A program made the translations under genes and the position numbers. Positions 46,000 through 56,950 of a stretch of DNA of 64,000 bases are shown here, piece by piece (positions within the stretch are counted from its first letter, which is position 1; every line of letters starts with the position of its first letter). The stretch is taken from NCBI GenBank assembly GCA_963383645.1, contig OY726574.1, positions 60,571,894 through 60,635,893 on the forward strand, written 5' to 3'. This DNA is from Muscardinus avellanarius. Lineage: Eukaryota; Chordata; Mammalia; Rodentia; Gliridae. Under the pieces are notes generated by a model. It was not told the DNA's origin, searched no databases, and worked only from the letters and a program-made list of their open reading frames with translations.

Positions 46000-46394
46000 T
46001 TGAATAGAGTGGTATATGCCTGTACCCCTGGAGGCTGAAACAGGAGGCTAACACAGGAAGATCCCAGGTTTGAGGCCAGCCTCAGCAACTTAGTGAGACT
46101 CTGCAATTTAGCAAGACTTGTTTCAAAATAAAAAATAAGCCGGGCGTGGTGGCGCACGCTTGTAATCCCTGTGCTTGGGAGGAGGAGACAGGAGGATCAT
46201 GCAGGTTCGATGTGCTGGCTTAAGCCCTGTTTCCAAATAAAAAAGTATAAAATGGGTCTGGGAGTGTAGCCTGGAGATAGAAGGGTTTCCAGGAACCCCA
46301 GTACCACCAAAAAATTAAAAATTAAAAAAAATAAATAAAATGGGTTGGGGTATAGCTCAGAGGTAGAATGTCCCTGGATTCAATTCCCATTACC
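46000..46394 (+). repeat. Older B1-dID SINE split by a young one
   Basis: The B1 half is at 46000-46138 and its ID half at about 46339-46394 (gggttggggtatagctcaga). A young-subfamily element (46139-46313) sits between them. Confidence 0.9.
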
Positions 46395-46399
46395 CCACC

Positions 46400-47015
46400 T
46401 CCCAGAAAAGATTTAAGAAACATAATGAAGAGAACTTCTGGTCTTGGAGTACCGCCACTAAATTGTTACACTGAGAAAGGAAAATTCAGTTAAATTTTAT
46501 GTTGCCAGTTGGACTTATGGACTTGCTCTTAAAGAGAGTGCACAGCTTTTAAGCTAAAAGAGGGAGTGTTTCTTGTCATCTGGTTCCAATTTAAAACCCA
46601 CTTTTGCTCAGTTGATGGCCCTCTACTTGGTCCCTGTCCTCAGGGCGCTGTGTGGGATGATGCTGGGCTGGGGAGGGAGCCTCTGGGGCCGCCTCTCACG
46701 CCCACTCCTCCCTTGGTCCTTGGCAGTGAGAAACAATGGAGAAAAGCCCTTTTAAATATTCAAAAATGACTTTTAATTTTTTTTAATTAAAAAAATTCCA
46801 ATATTTTTATTTTACAATAAAAACTGGTGAAAATTGATTTTACTGAGATCCACATGGCCCGCAAAGGGATCTCTGTATACATATATACAATTAAAGTTTG
46901 CATTATCTTTCTTTAAAGAATAGGTAAATACTTTTTTGGCAAATGACAGGTGGACGGTGACATGCATATTTCAGGACGGCAATTGGACTCCTGACCACCC
47001 ATATGACCACCAGGA
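46400..47015. other. Intronic sequence, no recognised element
   Basis: AT-rich in the second half; nothing recognised. Confidence 0.45.
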
Positions 47016-47019
47016 GATG

Positions 47020-47195
47020 GGGCATTCCACCTCCGAGCGACACCCTCAGCCTTATTTTTTATTCTTTATTTTGAAACAGGGTCTCACTGAGTTGCAAGAG
47101 CTTCACTAAATAGCTGAGGCTGGCTACAAACCCAGATCCTCCTGTCTCCGCCTCCCAAATGCTGGGATTACAAGCGTGTGCCACCACGCCGGGCT
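47020..47195 (-). repeat. B1-dID SINE, 3'-truncated
   Basis: gggcattccacctccgagcg to gtgccaccacgccgggct. Confidence 0.9.
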
Positions 47196-47544
47196 CTAGC
47201 ACAATTTATAAAGGTAACCAGTGCTTCTAACATGAGTCATCAGGATTTCAGGAATAAAGGACAAAATTGAATTATTTTATATTATCCATACATTCTTGTC
47301 AGTTTATGCCTAATCATGGATACCAAAATTTTCCCTCCCTGTCATGAGGCTTCTATCTGTTCTATCTTTTTCAAGTGGTCAGAACCTTTCTCTCTCTCCA
47401 GGATAAATCTTGAAGGTAGCCAAGAAGCAAATGTAAACTTAGACTTGGATAATTTGTTGTGTTCTCATCCTCAATAGAAGATGCATTTTTTTAAAAAAAA
47501 TTCAAGAAGAGGGTATTGTTTTACCTATTGAGACCTGTTTCTAA

Positions 47545-47620
47545 TAAAATATAAAATAGATCTGGGAGTTTGGCCAGGAGGTAGAGAGCCCCTAGGTTCC
47601 ATTCCCAGTACCACAAATAA
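47545..47620 (+). repeat. ID-half SINE fragment
   Basis: ctaataaaatataaaataga, tctgggagtttggcc to attcccagtaccac. Confidence 0.85.
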
Positions 47621-47745
47621 AGAGAAATGCATGTTCAGTATTTGCATTAACTTATTTTAAAACCTGGAACATAAAGTTCTCATCTTCTTTGACTATGGTC
47701 ACCAGTGATCCAGGTTAAAACAAGATACGTTTTTGGTTTTTGTTT

Positions 47746-47985
47746 GCTTGTTTTTGGTACTGGGGAATCAACTCAGCGGTGTCATACCCCCAAGCTACAC
47801 GCCCAGCTTTATTTTATTTTTATTTTGAAACAGGGTCTGACTAGGTAAAGCAATACCCTCTTCTTGAATTTTTTTTTTTAAAAAATGCATATTCTCACTA
47901 AGTGTCTGAGGCTGGCTTTCAACCTGTTATCCTCCTGTCTCAGAATCCCAAGTACTGGGATCATAGGCTTGCACCACCACACCTG
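47746..47985 (-). repeat. B1-dID SINE with an internal insertion
   Basis: ID half ggtactggggaatcaactca; about 40 nt of unrelated AT-rich sequence between the halves; B1 half ending gcaccaccacacctggt. Confidence 0.85.
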
Positions 47986-48119
47986 GTCAACGGCATATTT
48001 AACTAATTCTCAATTTATACCTACCAATAACTTTATCCAAAAAATAACATTTATATAAGAATTTCTACTGGCCATGTCAGACCACGTAGCTAAGCCTTTC
48101 TGAAGGATTTGTATTTTGT

Positions 48120-48316
48120 TTGTTTGTTTGTTTGTTTGGTGGTACTGGGGTTCCTGGAAACCCTTCGATCTCCGGGCTACACTCCCAGACCTATTTTATA
48201 CTTTTTATTTGGAAACAGGGGCTCTTAAGCCAGCGTGGCTAGCTTCGAACCTGTACGATCCTCCTGTCTCTGCCTCCCAAGCGCGGGGATTACAAGCGTG
48301 CGCCACCACGCCCGCC
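48120..48316 (-). repeat. B1-dID SINE, young subfamily, with TSD
   Basis: Near-consensus; perfect 16-bp TSD aggatttgtattttgt at 48104-48119 and 48317-48332. It lies about 150 nt from the doubtful splice donor of the exon at 48465-48610. Confidence 0.96.
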
Positions 48317-48464
48317 AGGATTTGTATTTTGTATTTACATAAATTTGACCTCTTGCTAAGCCAGGTCTATATGGTTTGCTAAGCCTGCTTTATATGACTA
48401 TAAAACAGGAATTTCAATGCTCAGTGTCTGTACTAATTCTAAACTTCAAGCAAGCTACCAAAAC

Positions 48465-48610
48465 AAGCATACCAGACATATTCCAGTTTCCGGGTCGCAA
48501 GTTTCGCTGTGGTTGTTGCAGGCGCAGGGCACACAAGGCGCCAGCAGGGGGCGTGGTGCCCAGCCTCCAGTTTCTGGAAGCTTCCCTCGGTAGTACCCAG
48601 GGGCACAGTC
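48465..48610 (-). CDS. LAMA1: LAMA1 exon: laminin EGF-like repeats, uncertain 3' boundary
   Basis: The exon encodes DCAPGYYRGKLPETGG, LLAPCVPCACNNHSE and CDPETGICLVC, so its identity is firm, and the acceptor (ttccccag) is good. The next exon needs two bases from this one. Two sites satisfy that: after 48465 (TT|gttttg), which keeps LE spacing, or after 48459 (TG|gtagct), which adds two residues. The best-looking GT motif, gtatgc after 48473, is in the wrong phase and would make TAA at the start of the next exon. The end chosen is the one that preserves spacing. Confidence 0.82.
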
Positions 48611-48779
48611 CTGGGGAAAGGCAAAAGGAACAAAAAATGAACAAATGAAAACAGAAAAGAACATTTTAGCTAAAAGCTGGGCAAAGGACTTCAGTACAGT
48701 CCTTCAGCTAAGATAGACAAATGGCAGGAAGGTGCACGACTGCTCAGAATCAAATATAAACCATCTCCTAGCCAGTAGG

Positions 48780-49320
48780 GCATCACATATGCATACCTAT
48801 GTTCATAGCAGCACAATTTGTAATAGCCAAAATATGGAACCAACCCAGATCACCATCAACAGATGAATGGATAGCAAAACTGTGGGAAATACACACAATG
48901 GAATTCTATTCAGCCATAAAGAAGAACAAAATTATATCATTTGCAAGAAGATGGAAAGCCCTGGAGAACATTATGTTAAGTGATATCAGCCAAGCACAGA
49001 AGAAGAAGATACATATGTTTCCTCTAATATGCCCAAACTAGGAAACACAAAGGATACCAGTGGGACTCCAGATATTGAAGGAGAAATACTAGCTAAGTTT
49101 GAATGGTAAGATAGGAGAGGAGGAAGGCCGGTCTTGATTAATGAGGGTCTACACCTGAACATGTGTAAAATTATGAATAAGACATGGTTAACCTGGACAA
49201 CCATTGGTGGGGGGGGGAGGGAAAATGGGGGGGAGGGCACCAAATATAGTGTAAATGTATACTATTTATGTTCAATAAAAAAATTGTTAAAAAAAAGAAC
49301 TGGAAAAAAAATAAAATAAC
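48780..49320 (+). repeat. L1 3' end (relatively young)
   Basis: catagcagcacaatttgtaa, aatggaattctattcagcca, aacattatgttaagtgatat, then a 3' UTR with a G-run (49205-49238), ttcaataaaaaaattg and an A-rich tail. Only this 5'-truncated end is present. Confidence 0.9.
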
Positions 49321-49930
49321 AAAAAGTAGCATGTGCTGGGGAAGGCATGGAGACACTGGAACCCCTGCACTGCTGGGGGTGGAAAATGGCGGCTCCTGCA
49401 ATGTGGAATGACCAAAGGACCTAGAAATGTCACTTCTGGGTCGATATTTATAAGAATCGAATGCAGGAACTTGAAGAGATATTTGCACACCCTGTTAATA
49501 GCAGGATTTCTCACAATAGCCAAAGGTGGACGCAGCTCAAGAGCTCAGAAAAAAATGAGCCCACAAAATACATAATAAGCTAGTATTTGGCCTTAAAATG
49601 GAAACGAATTCTGAGGCGTGCTACAACACTGCGGGCCTTCAGGACGTTGTGTGAAGTAAAGTATGCCAGCCAGTCATAAAGTGCAAATTCTGTCTACACA
49701 CACGATTCACTTCTATGGGAAACCTAGCATGCTCAAATTCATACAGACAAAAAGTAGAAGGGTGGTCGTAGGGGCCGGGGAGACGGGGATGGGGTGTTTT
49801 TTAATGGCTTCAGGGACTTGTGAGATGAAAGTACCCTGGACGTTGGTTGTACAACGAAGTGAGTGTATTTAACACCACTGACTTCTACTCAAAACACGGT
49901 TACGATGGTAAATTGAGGTTAGATATTAAA
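49321..49930 (+). repeat. Old L1 3' end
   Basis: tagcatgtgctggggaaggc, ggaacccctgcactgctggg, cacttctgggtcgatattta, cacaatagccaaaggtggac follow old L1M-type 3' ends. It is more decayed than the adjacent L1 that apparently inserted at its edge. Confidence 0.75.
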
Positions 49931-50053
49931 AATAATTCATTCAAGAAGAAAAATATGATAATAGATAAAATTGAGCTCTGTTCTCACTTGAAATTGCTGC
50001 AAATAAGCACGTTGCCACTCAGAACTGGGAAATGGTCTAACTGGTCCCCTTAC

Positions 50054-50174
50054 CTGACAGGAGAGGCCAGCTGTGCCAGGCGGGCAGAGACACTTCTCCA
50101 GCAGGGAGGCCACCTCCCCGGCAGGGTGCGGCGCCCCGGCCTTTGTGCCAACCTCCAGGGAAATATTTGAGATT
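50054..50174 (-). CDS. LAMA1: LAMA1 exon: end of L4 domain and return to LE repeat
   Basis: The 121-nt exon encodes ISNISLEVGTKAG, EVASLLEKCLCPPGTAG and LSCQ. It closes the L4 domain and restarts the split LE repeat. The segment GAPHPAGE differs from human KLHPEEE. The acceptor is tgcgcag and the donor CAG|gtaagg. Confidence 0.95.
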
Positions 50175-50479
50175 CTGCGCAGCCACGGCATGAAAGAGAG
50201 AGAGAAGAAATGCTGACACTTGAAAAACTTCCCAGAAACACGCATGTGACGTAATGTGTACATATGCAGCCAGGCATTTCCTCCCAGTCTGGGTTAAGTT
50301 CCTTCTTATGATCATAAATACCGTGTGCCAAAGCCCAATAGCAATGCCGTTCCACAGTTACGACTCGTGGCCCATGTTTAGAAATTCAAAATTGGGTTAC
50401 AGGCAGTGTACCTGAAAGAACTCCTCAAATACTGGTTTGGCCAAGCCTTAACTTATTTAACAGGGTGAAGTAGCAAATG

Positions 50480-50830
50480 AGGAGGTGACACTTATTTTGT
50501 TATAAATAACAAAATTTAAATGAAATAAAATTTGTTATTTTATTGTTATAAAATAATGGGTATTGCAGCTTTTACATGCAGAAAATTTTAAAAAATCACA
50601 TTTTATCTCCCCTTAATATTCCAGTTTAAAGGGCTTATATTTTATATTCATGTTAGCATGGTAGGTATATAATTATATTTTATTATATTAGTATATTAAT
50701 ATCGATATCATTATATTCTATAATATATTACCATTATATGCCATATATAATACATACCTTTATAATTATATATTACCATTACCATTATATAATGGAATAC
50801 AGTGATATTAATATTTAGAAAGCTTTGGAT
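50480..50830. repeat. AT-rich low-complexity stretch
   Basis: Repeated tataatatatta, ttatatta and ccattatat words. Confidence 0.8.
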
Positions 50831-50945
50831 AAAGAACAGAGATAAATATATTAATAACATAGGCAGTGAGAGTGAAGCAAGTCTCACCCCTTCAGTTCCA
50901 TGCTAATAAACACAAACATTCAGAGTTCTAGAAGCTTCCAAGTAC

Positions 50946-51073
50946 CTGCTTTGCTGGAGTTCCCGACCATAAGATGCCTTGATGAGGATGTAGTCAATAT
51001 TGCTAAGAACAGACATAAAGTCCGAGCGTGTGACAGGCTTCTCAGAAACAGCATTAAAATATTTCCAAAATAT
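50946..51073 (-). CDS. LAMA1: LAMA1 exon: laminin IV type A (L4) domain, part 3
   Basis: The 128-nt exon encodes IFWKYFNAVSEKPVTRSD and YILIKASYGRELQQS, as in human FWKYFNSVSEKPVTRED. The acceptor is tgtccacag. The terminal AG joins the A of the next exon to give Arg. Confidence 0.96.
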
Positions 51074-51599
51074 CTGTGGACAGGAAATATACTTAATTAA
51101 CTTTAAAGTATAAATTCTCACTGGCATATGGCCTTACTGAGAAGATGTTTCATGAAATTCTCCAGAAATGAGCCCTGTCCTGGGCACGCTGCTGAGTTTA
51201 ACTGACAGAGATCTCCTGTGCCCTCCCCGGGGCAGGCATGGTGCCAGTCTCCTTCCTTAATGGATTCACATCACCTAAGATGCTCCAGCCATAGCCTGCA
51301 CGTTCAGTAACCATCAGCTACAGGAAACGAAGACATTTCCCAAACTTCAGCAAGTCCTAAGACTTCTGTACCATCACACCTGTGCAGGCCGGACCTAGTC
51401 GCCAAGATAAAGGATTTCAGGTCTAGTTCCCACCAAATTAACATCAGCCCAACACAGTCATCCTCTCATCCATGGGGCATACCTTCCAAGATCTCCAGGG
51501 GGTGTCTTTGTCCTCAGCACTAAAACCTATACATGCTGTATTTTTCTCATGTATACACACACACATGAAAAATTTTAATTTAAAAACTAGGCACAGTAA

Positions 51600-51790
51600 C
51601 GCCGGGCGTGGTGGCGCACGCTTGTAATCCCCGCGCTTGGGAGGTGGAGACAGGAGGATCGCGCAGGTTCGAAGCCAGCCGCGCTGGCATAAGATACCCT
51701 GTTTCAAAAATATAAAATAGGTCTGGGAGTGTAGCCCGGAGGTAGAAGGGCTTCCAGGAACCCCAGTACCACCAAAAAAAAAAAAAAAAA
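51600..51790 (+). repeat. B1-dID SINE, young subfamily, with TSD
   Basis: Near-consensus; perfect 15-bp TSD aactaggcacagtaa at 51585-51599 and 51791-51805. Confidence 0.97.
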
Positions 51791-52391
51791 AACTAGGCAC
51801 AGTAAGAAATTTACAGTAGCCGATAATAAAATAGAACAATCATATCTATAAACTGCAATACAATTGCCAGCACCAGTACTTTTCTGCTTTGGAGTGACTG
51901 TTAAGTAAAATAAGAGTAACCTGAACACAAGCACAGGGAAACTATGACATGCTCTGATATTTAGACAGTTACTGAGTGACGTATGGGCAGCGTTCATAGA
52001 CAGGGTGGATACCCTGAATAAAGGGATGATTGCACCCTGGGCAGGACAGAGCAGTGTGTGTGTGGATCTCACCATGCTACTCTGAAGAACATGCAAATTA
52101 AAACTTACGAACTGTTTATTTCTGCAATTTTCCTTTAATATTTTGGATCTCAGTTCACCAGGGGCAACTGAAACCATAAAAATCAAAATTTTTTGATTTT
52201 TGTGGCTGCTGACCTTTCTTAAGGATCGACAGCCTGAAGGGCTTGGGGAAGTCTTGAGAAGCCCCTTGGAAGTTTGGTTCCGGGTCTTCTTGCCCGTTCC
52301 CTTGGGGAAGCTCCAGGTTTTCATGGCCTCCGTAGCCAAGCGCTCACCCTAATGGAGTGGACAGGCGAGCAGACGCACGGCCGCCCCTCAC

Positions 52392-52577
52392 CTCTTTCAT
52401 TTGTACTTCGTGGTCCTGCCTCACTCCGTTCCCTGGTGCTGGCGCATCCGTGTAAATTACTTGCTTTTTGGTCCGACCTCCTCTGATGAGAATTTGGGGT
52501 TCAAAGTTGGAGGTGCCGATGCCATCAGAAGCGTGGAAGGCCACGGCGTACTTGAGGGCGCCGCCGTACGCCAGGAG
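52392..52577 (-). CDS. LAMA1: LAMA1 exon: laminin IV type A (L4) domain, part 2
   Basis: The 186-nt exon encodes LLAYGGALKYAVAFHASDG, GTSNFEPQILIRGGR and KQVIYTDAPAPGNGVRQ, almost identical to human. The acceptor is gcttggcag and the donor GAG|gtgagg. Both ends are phase 0. Confidence 0.97.
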
Positions 52578-52851
52578 CTGCCAAGCGATGAACTGTGAGT
52601 TATTTCCCCAACACGGCTTTGCTTTAAAAAACATTTTATTGCCAGCCTGCAGCCATATGAAAGAAATCTTACATCCTAAAAATCCACCCTATGGGTAAGA
52701 GAAGTTATCGGGAATCTGCTTCCTCCTAGTGCTGGACTATAGATTATTAGGTTGACCCAAGATAGAGTTCTTGACAAATAATTAAATCAGTGCAGACACA
52801 ATTCTAATCATTTTCAAACTCCTTTGAGTTATAAAATGATCTGAATCTGCC

Positions 52852-53055
52852 GGGAGTGGCGGCGCACGCTTGTAATCCCAGCATTCCAGAGGCTGAAACA
52901 GGAAGATTGCGGTTCTTGGACAGCCTCAGCTATTTACCGAGATCCTTTGCAACTCAGTGAGATCCTATTTCAAAATAAAGAATTAAAAATAGAGCTGGGG
53001 GTGTATCTCAGAGGTAGAAGGCCCCTGGGTTCCATCCCCAGTACCACACACACAA
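52852..53055 (+). repeat. B1-dID SINE
   Basis: gagtggcggcgcacgcttgt to catccccagtaccacacac. Confidence 0.92.
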
Positions 53056-53249
53056 AAAAAGATCTGAATCTATAGGAGCGCTAGGTGTATATTTTCATAT
53101 TTTGCATTTGTATTTTAAAGCGCAGGGTGGATTCACATACAGATGCTGGTGTTTACATGAACAAAAAAAATACAAGCAGCATCTTTCATGTTTTTTATAC
53201 TTCTTTTTCTCTCTCAAGATGGGTGGTAGTGCTAATTTTTACATAATTA

Positions 53250-53330
53250 TTTATTGCAGTGCCAGGGATTGAACCCGGGACCACACACACTAGGCAAGCA
53301 CTCTACCACTGACCTCCAAACACAGCCCAT
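53250..53330 (-). repeat. ID SINE (tRNA-like monomer)
   Basis: tgccagggattgaacccggg, actaggcaagcactctacca is an antisense ID element without a B1 half. Confidence 0.82.
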
Positions 53331-53671
53331 GGGCGGTCATTTCCTGGGAAGGGCTTCCAAGAGCATATCACCTAGGCTTGTATTGAGCTAATATTTGCAA
53401 ATATGATACATGTTTGTTGAAGGCCTGCTTTAGGAAGGGGAATAAAAATATGATTTAAACTTTAAAAAAAGACTAAAAATTCCTGAAAACGTTTTAAGAC
53501 CCATGCATTTGCGGGGACTTTTATAAATGTTGAAGGCCTCCAGCCCCACTTAGAAGAGGAATTTAATAACCACGTGTTTTTAGGACAGGTCAGCCCAGAC
53601 CACTGTGATTTTAAAGATACCTGTTACCTCCCCAGGGAAGGCGGCCAGCTGGAAGCTGGGGCATATCTTAC

Positions 53672-53851
53672 CTTGTCTCCCTGGAACGGCTCAGGGAGCT
53701 TCCAGTAAAAGGGCTCTGTGTGGACATGCTGGCGGACAGTCTTGGCATCCAAAACAAGGTCAGTTCCCTGGTAGGACACCCCCTGGGTCGTGCCCGTCAG
53801 GTCGCTCTGGGAGACCACGTGCAGCAGAGGCTGGCGGGAGCCCAGCGTGAC
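53672..53851 (-). CDS. LAMA1: LAMA1 exon: laminin IV type A (L4) domain, part 1
   Basis: The 180-nt exon encodes VTLGSRQPLLHVVSQSDL, GTTQGVSYQGTD and PFYWKLPEPFQGDK, matching the human L4 domain start. This globular module interrupts the LE rod. The acceptor is gatggctag and the donor AAG|gtaaga, both phase 0. Confidence 0.96.
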
Positions 53852-53989
53852 CTAGCCATCGAGGAAGAGTGAGCAGCTTCAAGCAGGGCTCAGAGCCCCT
53901 GTCTGATTCCGCAGACCCCCACCCTGCTTCACAGATGCGCTAGCTTCACGAATAAAACTGGGATAGACAGCAAAGGCTTCTCTTTTAAC

Positions 53990-54235
53990 CAAAGCAGCTG
54001 GATTAAAATAAACCGTGAGGAGACAGATGCAGCTGAGGAGATGGAAAATGTCAGGGTGAGGGAGGCCAGCCAGACCAGACTCGGAAGTCAAGGGCTACGT
54101 GTTGTCTCACATGTGGAAACCAGAGAGAAAGCAAGAAAGTGAGGAGAGAGAGAGATGATAGAGATAGAGATAGAGATAGAGGAGAGAGGAGATAGGAAGA
54201 GACGGGTAGGGTACATGAAAAAAGTTTCAAAACGA
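53990..54235 (+). repeat. L1 3' end fragment with (GATA)n
   Basis: cggaagtcaagggctacgtg, cacatgtggaaaccagagag parallels the L1 text at 44240-44290. An imperfect GAGATA array follows (about 54146-54195). Confidence 0.55.
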
Positions 54236-54239
54236 AAAC

Positions 54240-54505
54240 TATGCTTGTAATTCCAGTACTGATGAGGCCGAGACCTCTCAGCAACTTGGTGAGATCTTGT
54301 TTTAAAAGAAAAAGTATGCCGGGCGTGGTGGCGCACGCTTGTAATCCCCGCGCTTAGGAAGCGGAGACAGGAGGATTGCGCAGGTTCGAAGCCAGCTGTG
54401 CGCGCTGGCTTAGGAGACCCTGTTTCCAAATAAAAACATTAAAAAAAATAGGTCTGGGAGTGTAGCCCGGAAGTAGAATGGTTTCCAGGAACCCCAGTAC
54501 CACAA
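54240..54505 (+). repeat. Old SINE piece and young B1-dID SINE
   Basis: A partial older copy (54240-54317) is followed by a near-consensus young element (54318-54505, gccgggcgtggtggcgcacg to ggaaccccagtaccac). Confidence 0.93.
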
Positions 54506-54781
54506 AAAAGGGGGGACTCTTGAGATTGCAACAGTCTTAGCTTCTGTTCAAGCTCAGACTCTGACAGACCAGCTGAGGACCAACAGTGTCAGCCCTTAGC
54601 TCCACTTCCAAGTAGTTTCCTGGACAGAAGCGGAGAACTGATTCATAACGGACCTACGTCAGCCGCCTAGAATTTCTGACGCCATCATGGTAAAATTGAG
54701 AGAAAATCATGGGCTGTCTCTGGTGCCCCGTCCACTTCCCCAGGGGCCGAGGCTGACGCAGTCCAGCTGCCTGTGACTTAC

Positions 54782-54925
54782 TGGGGTCCTCGTGTAGCCC
54801 GTCAACTCTGAGCAGATGTTGGACAGCCCAAAGCAGAAGCAGGGGGTGCAGCCCAGGGGATTGTCCGTGTGTAGGGCGAAGGTACCAGCACGGCACTCGC
54901 TGCAGTGGGGACCAAAGACGTTTTC
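54782..54925 (-). CDS. LAMA1: LAMA1 exon: LE repeat leading into the L4 domain
   Basis: The 144-nt exon encodes ENVFGPHCSECRAGTFAL, NPLGCTPCFCFGLSN and ICSELTGYTRTP. The last part is the first half of the LE repeat into which the laminin IV type A domain is inserted. The acceptor is cggtag and the donor CCA|gtaagt. Both ends are phase 0. Confidence 0.95.
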
Positions 54926-55861
54926 CTACCGGGAAGCAAATGACGGACTTGTTAACTCCTGACAAAAAGACACACGATCCTATGCACAGAGACAAGACCC
55001 ATAGCTCCACAAGCATCAGGAGGCTGGCTGCGTCCTCAGGCAAGGCCCCGGACCCACCTCTGCACAACATCACCTCTCACAAGGACTGACGCTCACTATC
55101 AGCTTTTGGGGTGCTCCAGAATCCATCCTGAGTCCCCAGGTAAGTCTAAAAGTCAGTCAATGAGCAGAACCCATGAGCAGGTGATTGCTAAGATAGGTCC
55201 CTGCTATCCTGATCCTCAGGAATGAGAAATATTGTAATGCACAGCCAGGAAAACGTACGGAGACCAAAGCTTCCAAGACCCCCAGGGACGGTGTCTACAT
55301 GAGGCACCCTCCAGACATCTTCAGTCACTCACTCACCCACCCTTTACCCTCTGGCTCATCTCTCTCCATCCATTCTTACTGAAAAAACCAAACAAGGCAG
55401 TAATGACCACCTAGTAATGGCGCACGGGGAAGATCAAGGGACACGTAAGAGATTAAAAATATCACACTGACGCCCTTCTCCTGGGAAAAGAATACACACA
55501 AATTCTCATTCCTCTGGCCAGCACATACGGGGCATCATTACTTCACAGAAATATAGTTGCAAACCTCTCAAAGCCCCGTTATCTATTTTACCTGTGTGTT
55601 CCAGATAACCCAGCCCATGCTCACTGGAGCACATGTTAGAAAACTCAGGGCTTTTCAACAGCCCGCTCACCTGATGCTGGTAATGAAAAGTTCTATTCTA
55701 AGACTCCTTCATCATGTTAGAAGAGGATACGCGGACTTTTAACTTAGACATAGAAAGAGGATGCAAAGGCGTGTTTAACATCCAGCTGCTAATTTAGACA
55801 GTCCAAAGCCCGAGAGCTGTCGTGACGACAGAGGAAGGAAGCAGAGGCCGGCTTCGGATAC
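54926..55861. other. Intronic sequence, no recognised element
   Basis: A 936-nt intron with no repeat I recognise, unusual for this window. No coding signal. Confidence 0.5.
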
Positions 55862-56098
55862 CTTGCAAGAACAGGCGCCGGTTTCTTCCACACAGCTGCA
55901 GAGGCCCTGCTCCAGGTCACACGTGTCCGCCAGAGTCCCCCTCGGGTCGCAGTCACAGGCAACACAGTCGGGAAAGTCTCGGTAACCCAAGGAGCACCGA
56001 TCGCAGCTCCAGCCACCAAATTCCGTCTTGCACTGGCAACGACCGGAGAGCAAGTCACACTGGGGGTTGGCGGCCCCTTCCTGGCTGCAATTGCAGGC
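55862..56098 (-). CDS. LAMA1: LAMA1 exon: laminin EGF-like repeats
   Basis: At 237 nt this is the longest exon here. It encodes ACNCSQEGAANPQCD, CSLGYRDFPDCVACDC and CVEETGACSCK, as in human LAMA1. The acceptor AG sits at the end of a CT/CTGT microsatellite that serves as the polypyrimidine tract. The donor is AAG|gtatcc. Both ends are phase 0. Confidence 0.96.
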
Positions 56099-56146
56099 CT
56101 GAGAGAGAGAGAGGGAGACAGAGACAGAGACAGAGAGACAGAGAGA
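56099..56146 (-). promoter_or_regulatory. LAMA1: 3' splice site built on a CT/CTGT microsatellite
   Basis: In gene sense the 45 nt before the exon at 55862-56098 read as CTCTCTGTCTCTGTCT-type repeats ending CTCTCTCAG. The simple repeat itself is the polypyrimidine tract of this acceptor. Confidence 0.8.
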
Positions 56147-56534
56147 AATGAATAACACTATCTGAACAGAACGGCCCTTCCACGTGTTTACCAGGCACAT
56201 GCTTGGATACCAGGCAGATAATGTGGGGACTGACACAAATGAACACATCTCTTTCCTGCAGTTGCCCTGAAAGCATTGTGGGACATTCGCACATCCATCT
56301 TAGGGACACACGCACCTTTGGGCCCAAACCGTGAACTGAAGTTAAATCTAAAAGGGACCAAGCAAAGCAGCAAAACTATTTTTTAGGTCAAACAATCTCC
56401 CCATTGCCTCCAGCGGCACACAGTTCCCAGGTCTAAGCCAAGAGAGTTACAGAACGCCAGAGCCTCGGCAGATTCGACGTTATTCCCCAGTGATGCAATC
56501 TGTAACTTCCCCATGCAAAACAGTGCGCAGTAGC

Positions 56535-56950
56535 TGGGGTGGTGCCGCACACCTAGTGCTTGGAGGCTGAGAGAGGAGGATTGCAGGTTCAAGGGCTGCT
56601 TCGGCAACTTAGCGAGGCCCTCCGCAACTTAGTGAAACCCTGTTTCAAAATATAAAAAATAGCCGGGCGTGGAGGCGCACGCTTGTCATCCCCGTGCTTG
56701 GGAGGCGGAGACAGGAGGATCGCGCTGGTTCGGAGCCAGCCTTGCTGGCTTAAGAGACTCTGTTTCCACATAAAAATGTTAAAAAAAAATAGGCCTGGGA
56801 GTGTATACCGGAGGTAGAAGGGCTTCCAGGAACCCCAGTACCACCAAAAATAAAAAATAAAAAAATAAAAAATAAAAAGGGCGGAGGGTGTATCTCGGAG
56901 GTAGAATGCCCCTGGGCTCAATCCCCAGTACCACACACACACACACACAA
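56535..56950 (+). repeat. Older B1-dID SINE split by a young one, (CA)n tail
   Basis: The B1 half is at 56535-56660. A young-subfamily element sits at 56661-56848 with an A-rich tail. The ID half of the host is at 56879-56934 and runs into CACACA. Confidence 0.93.
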
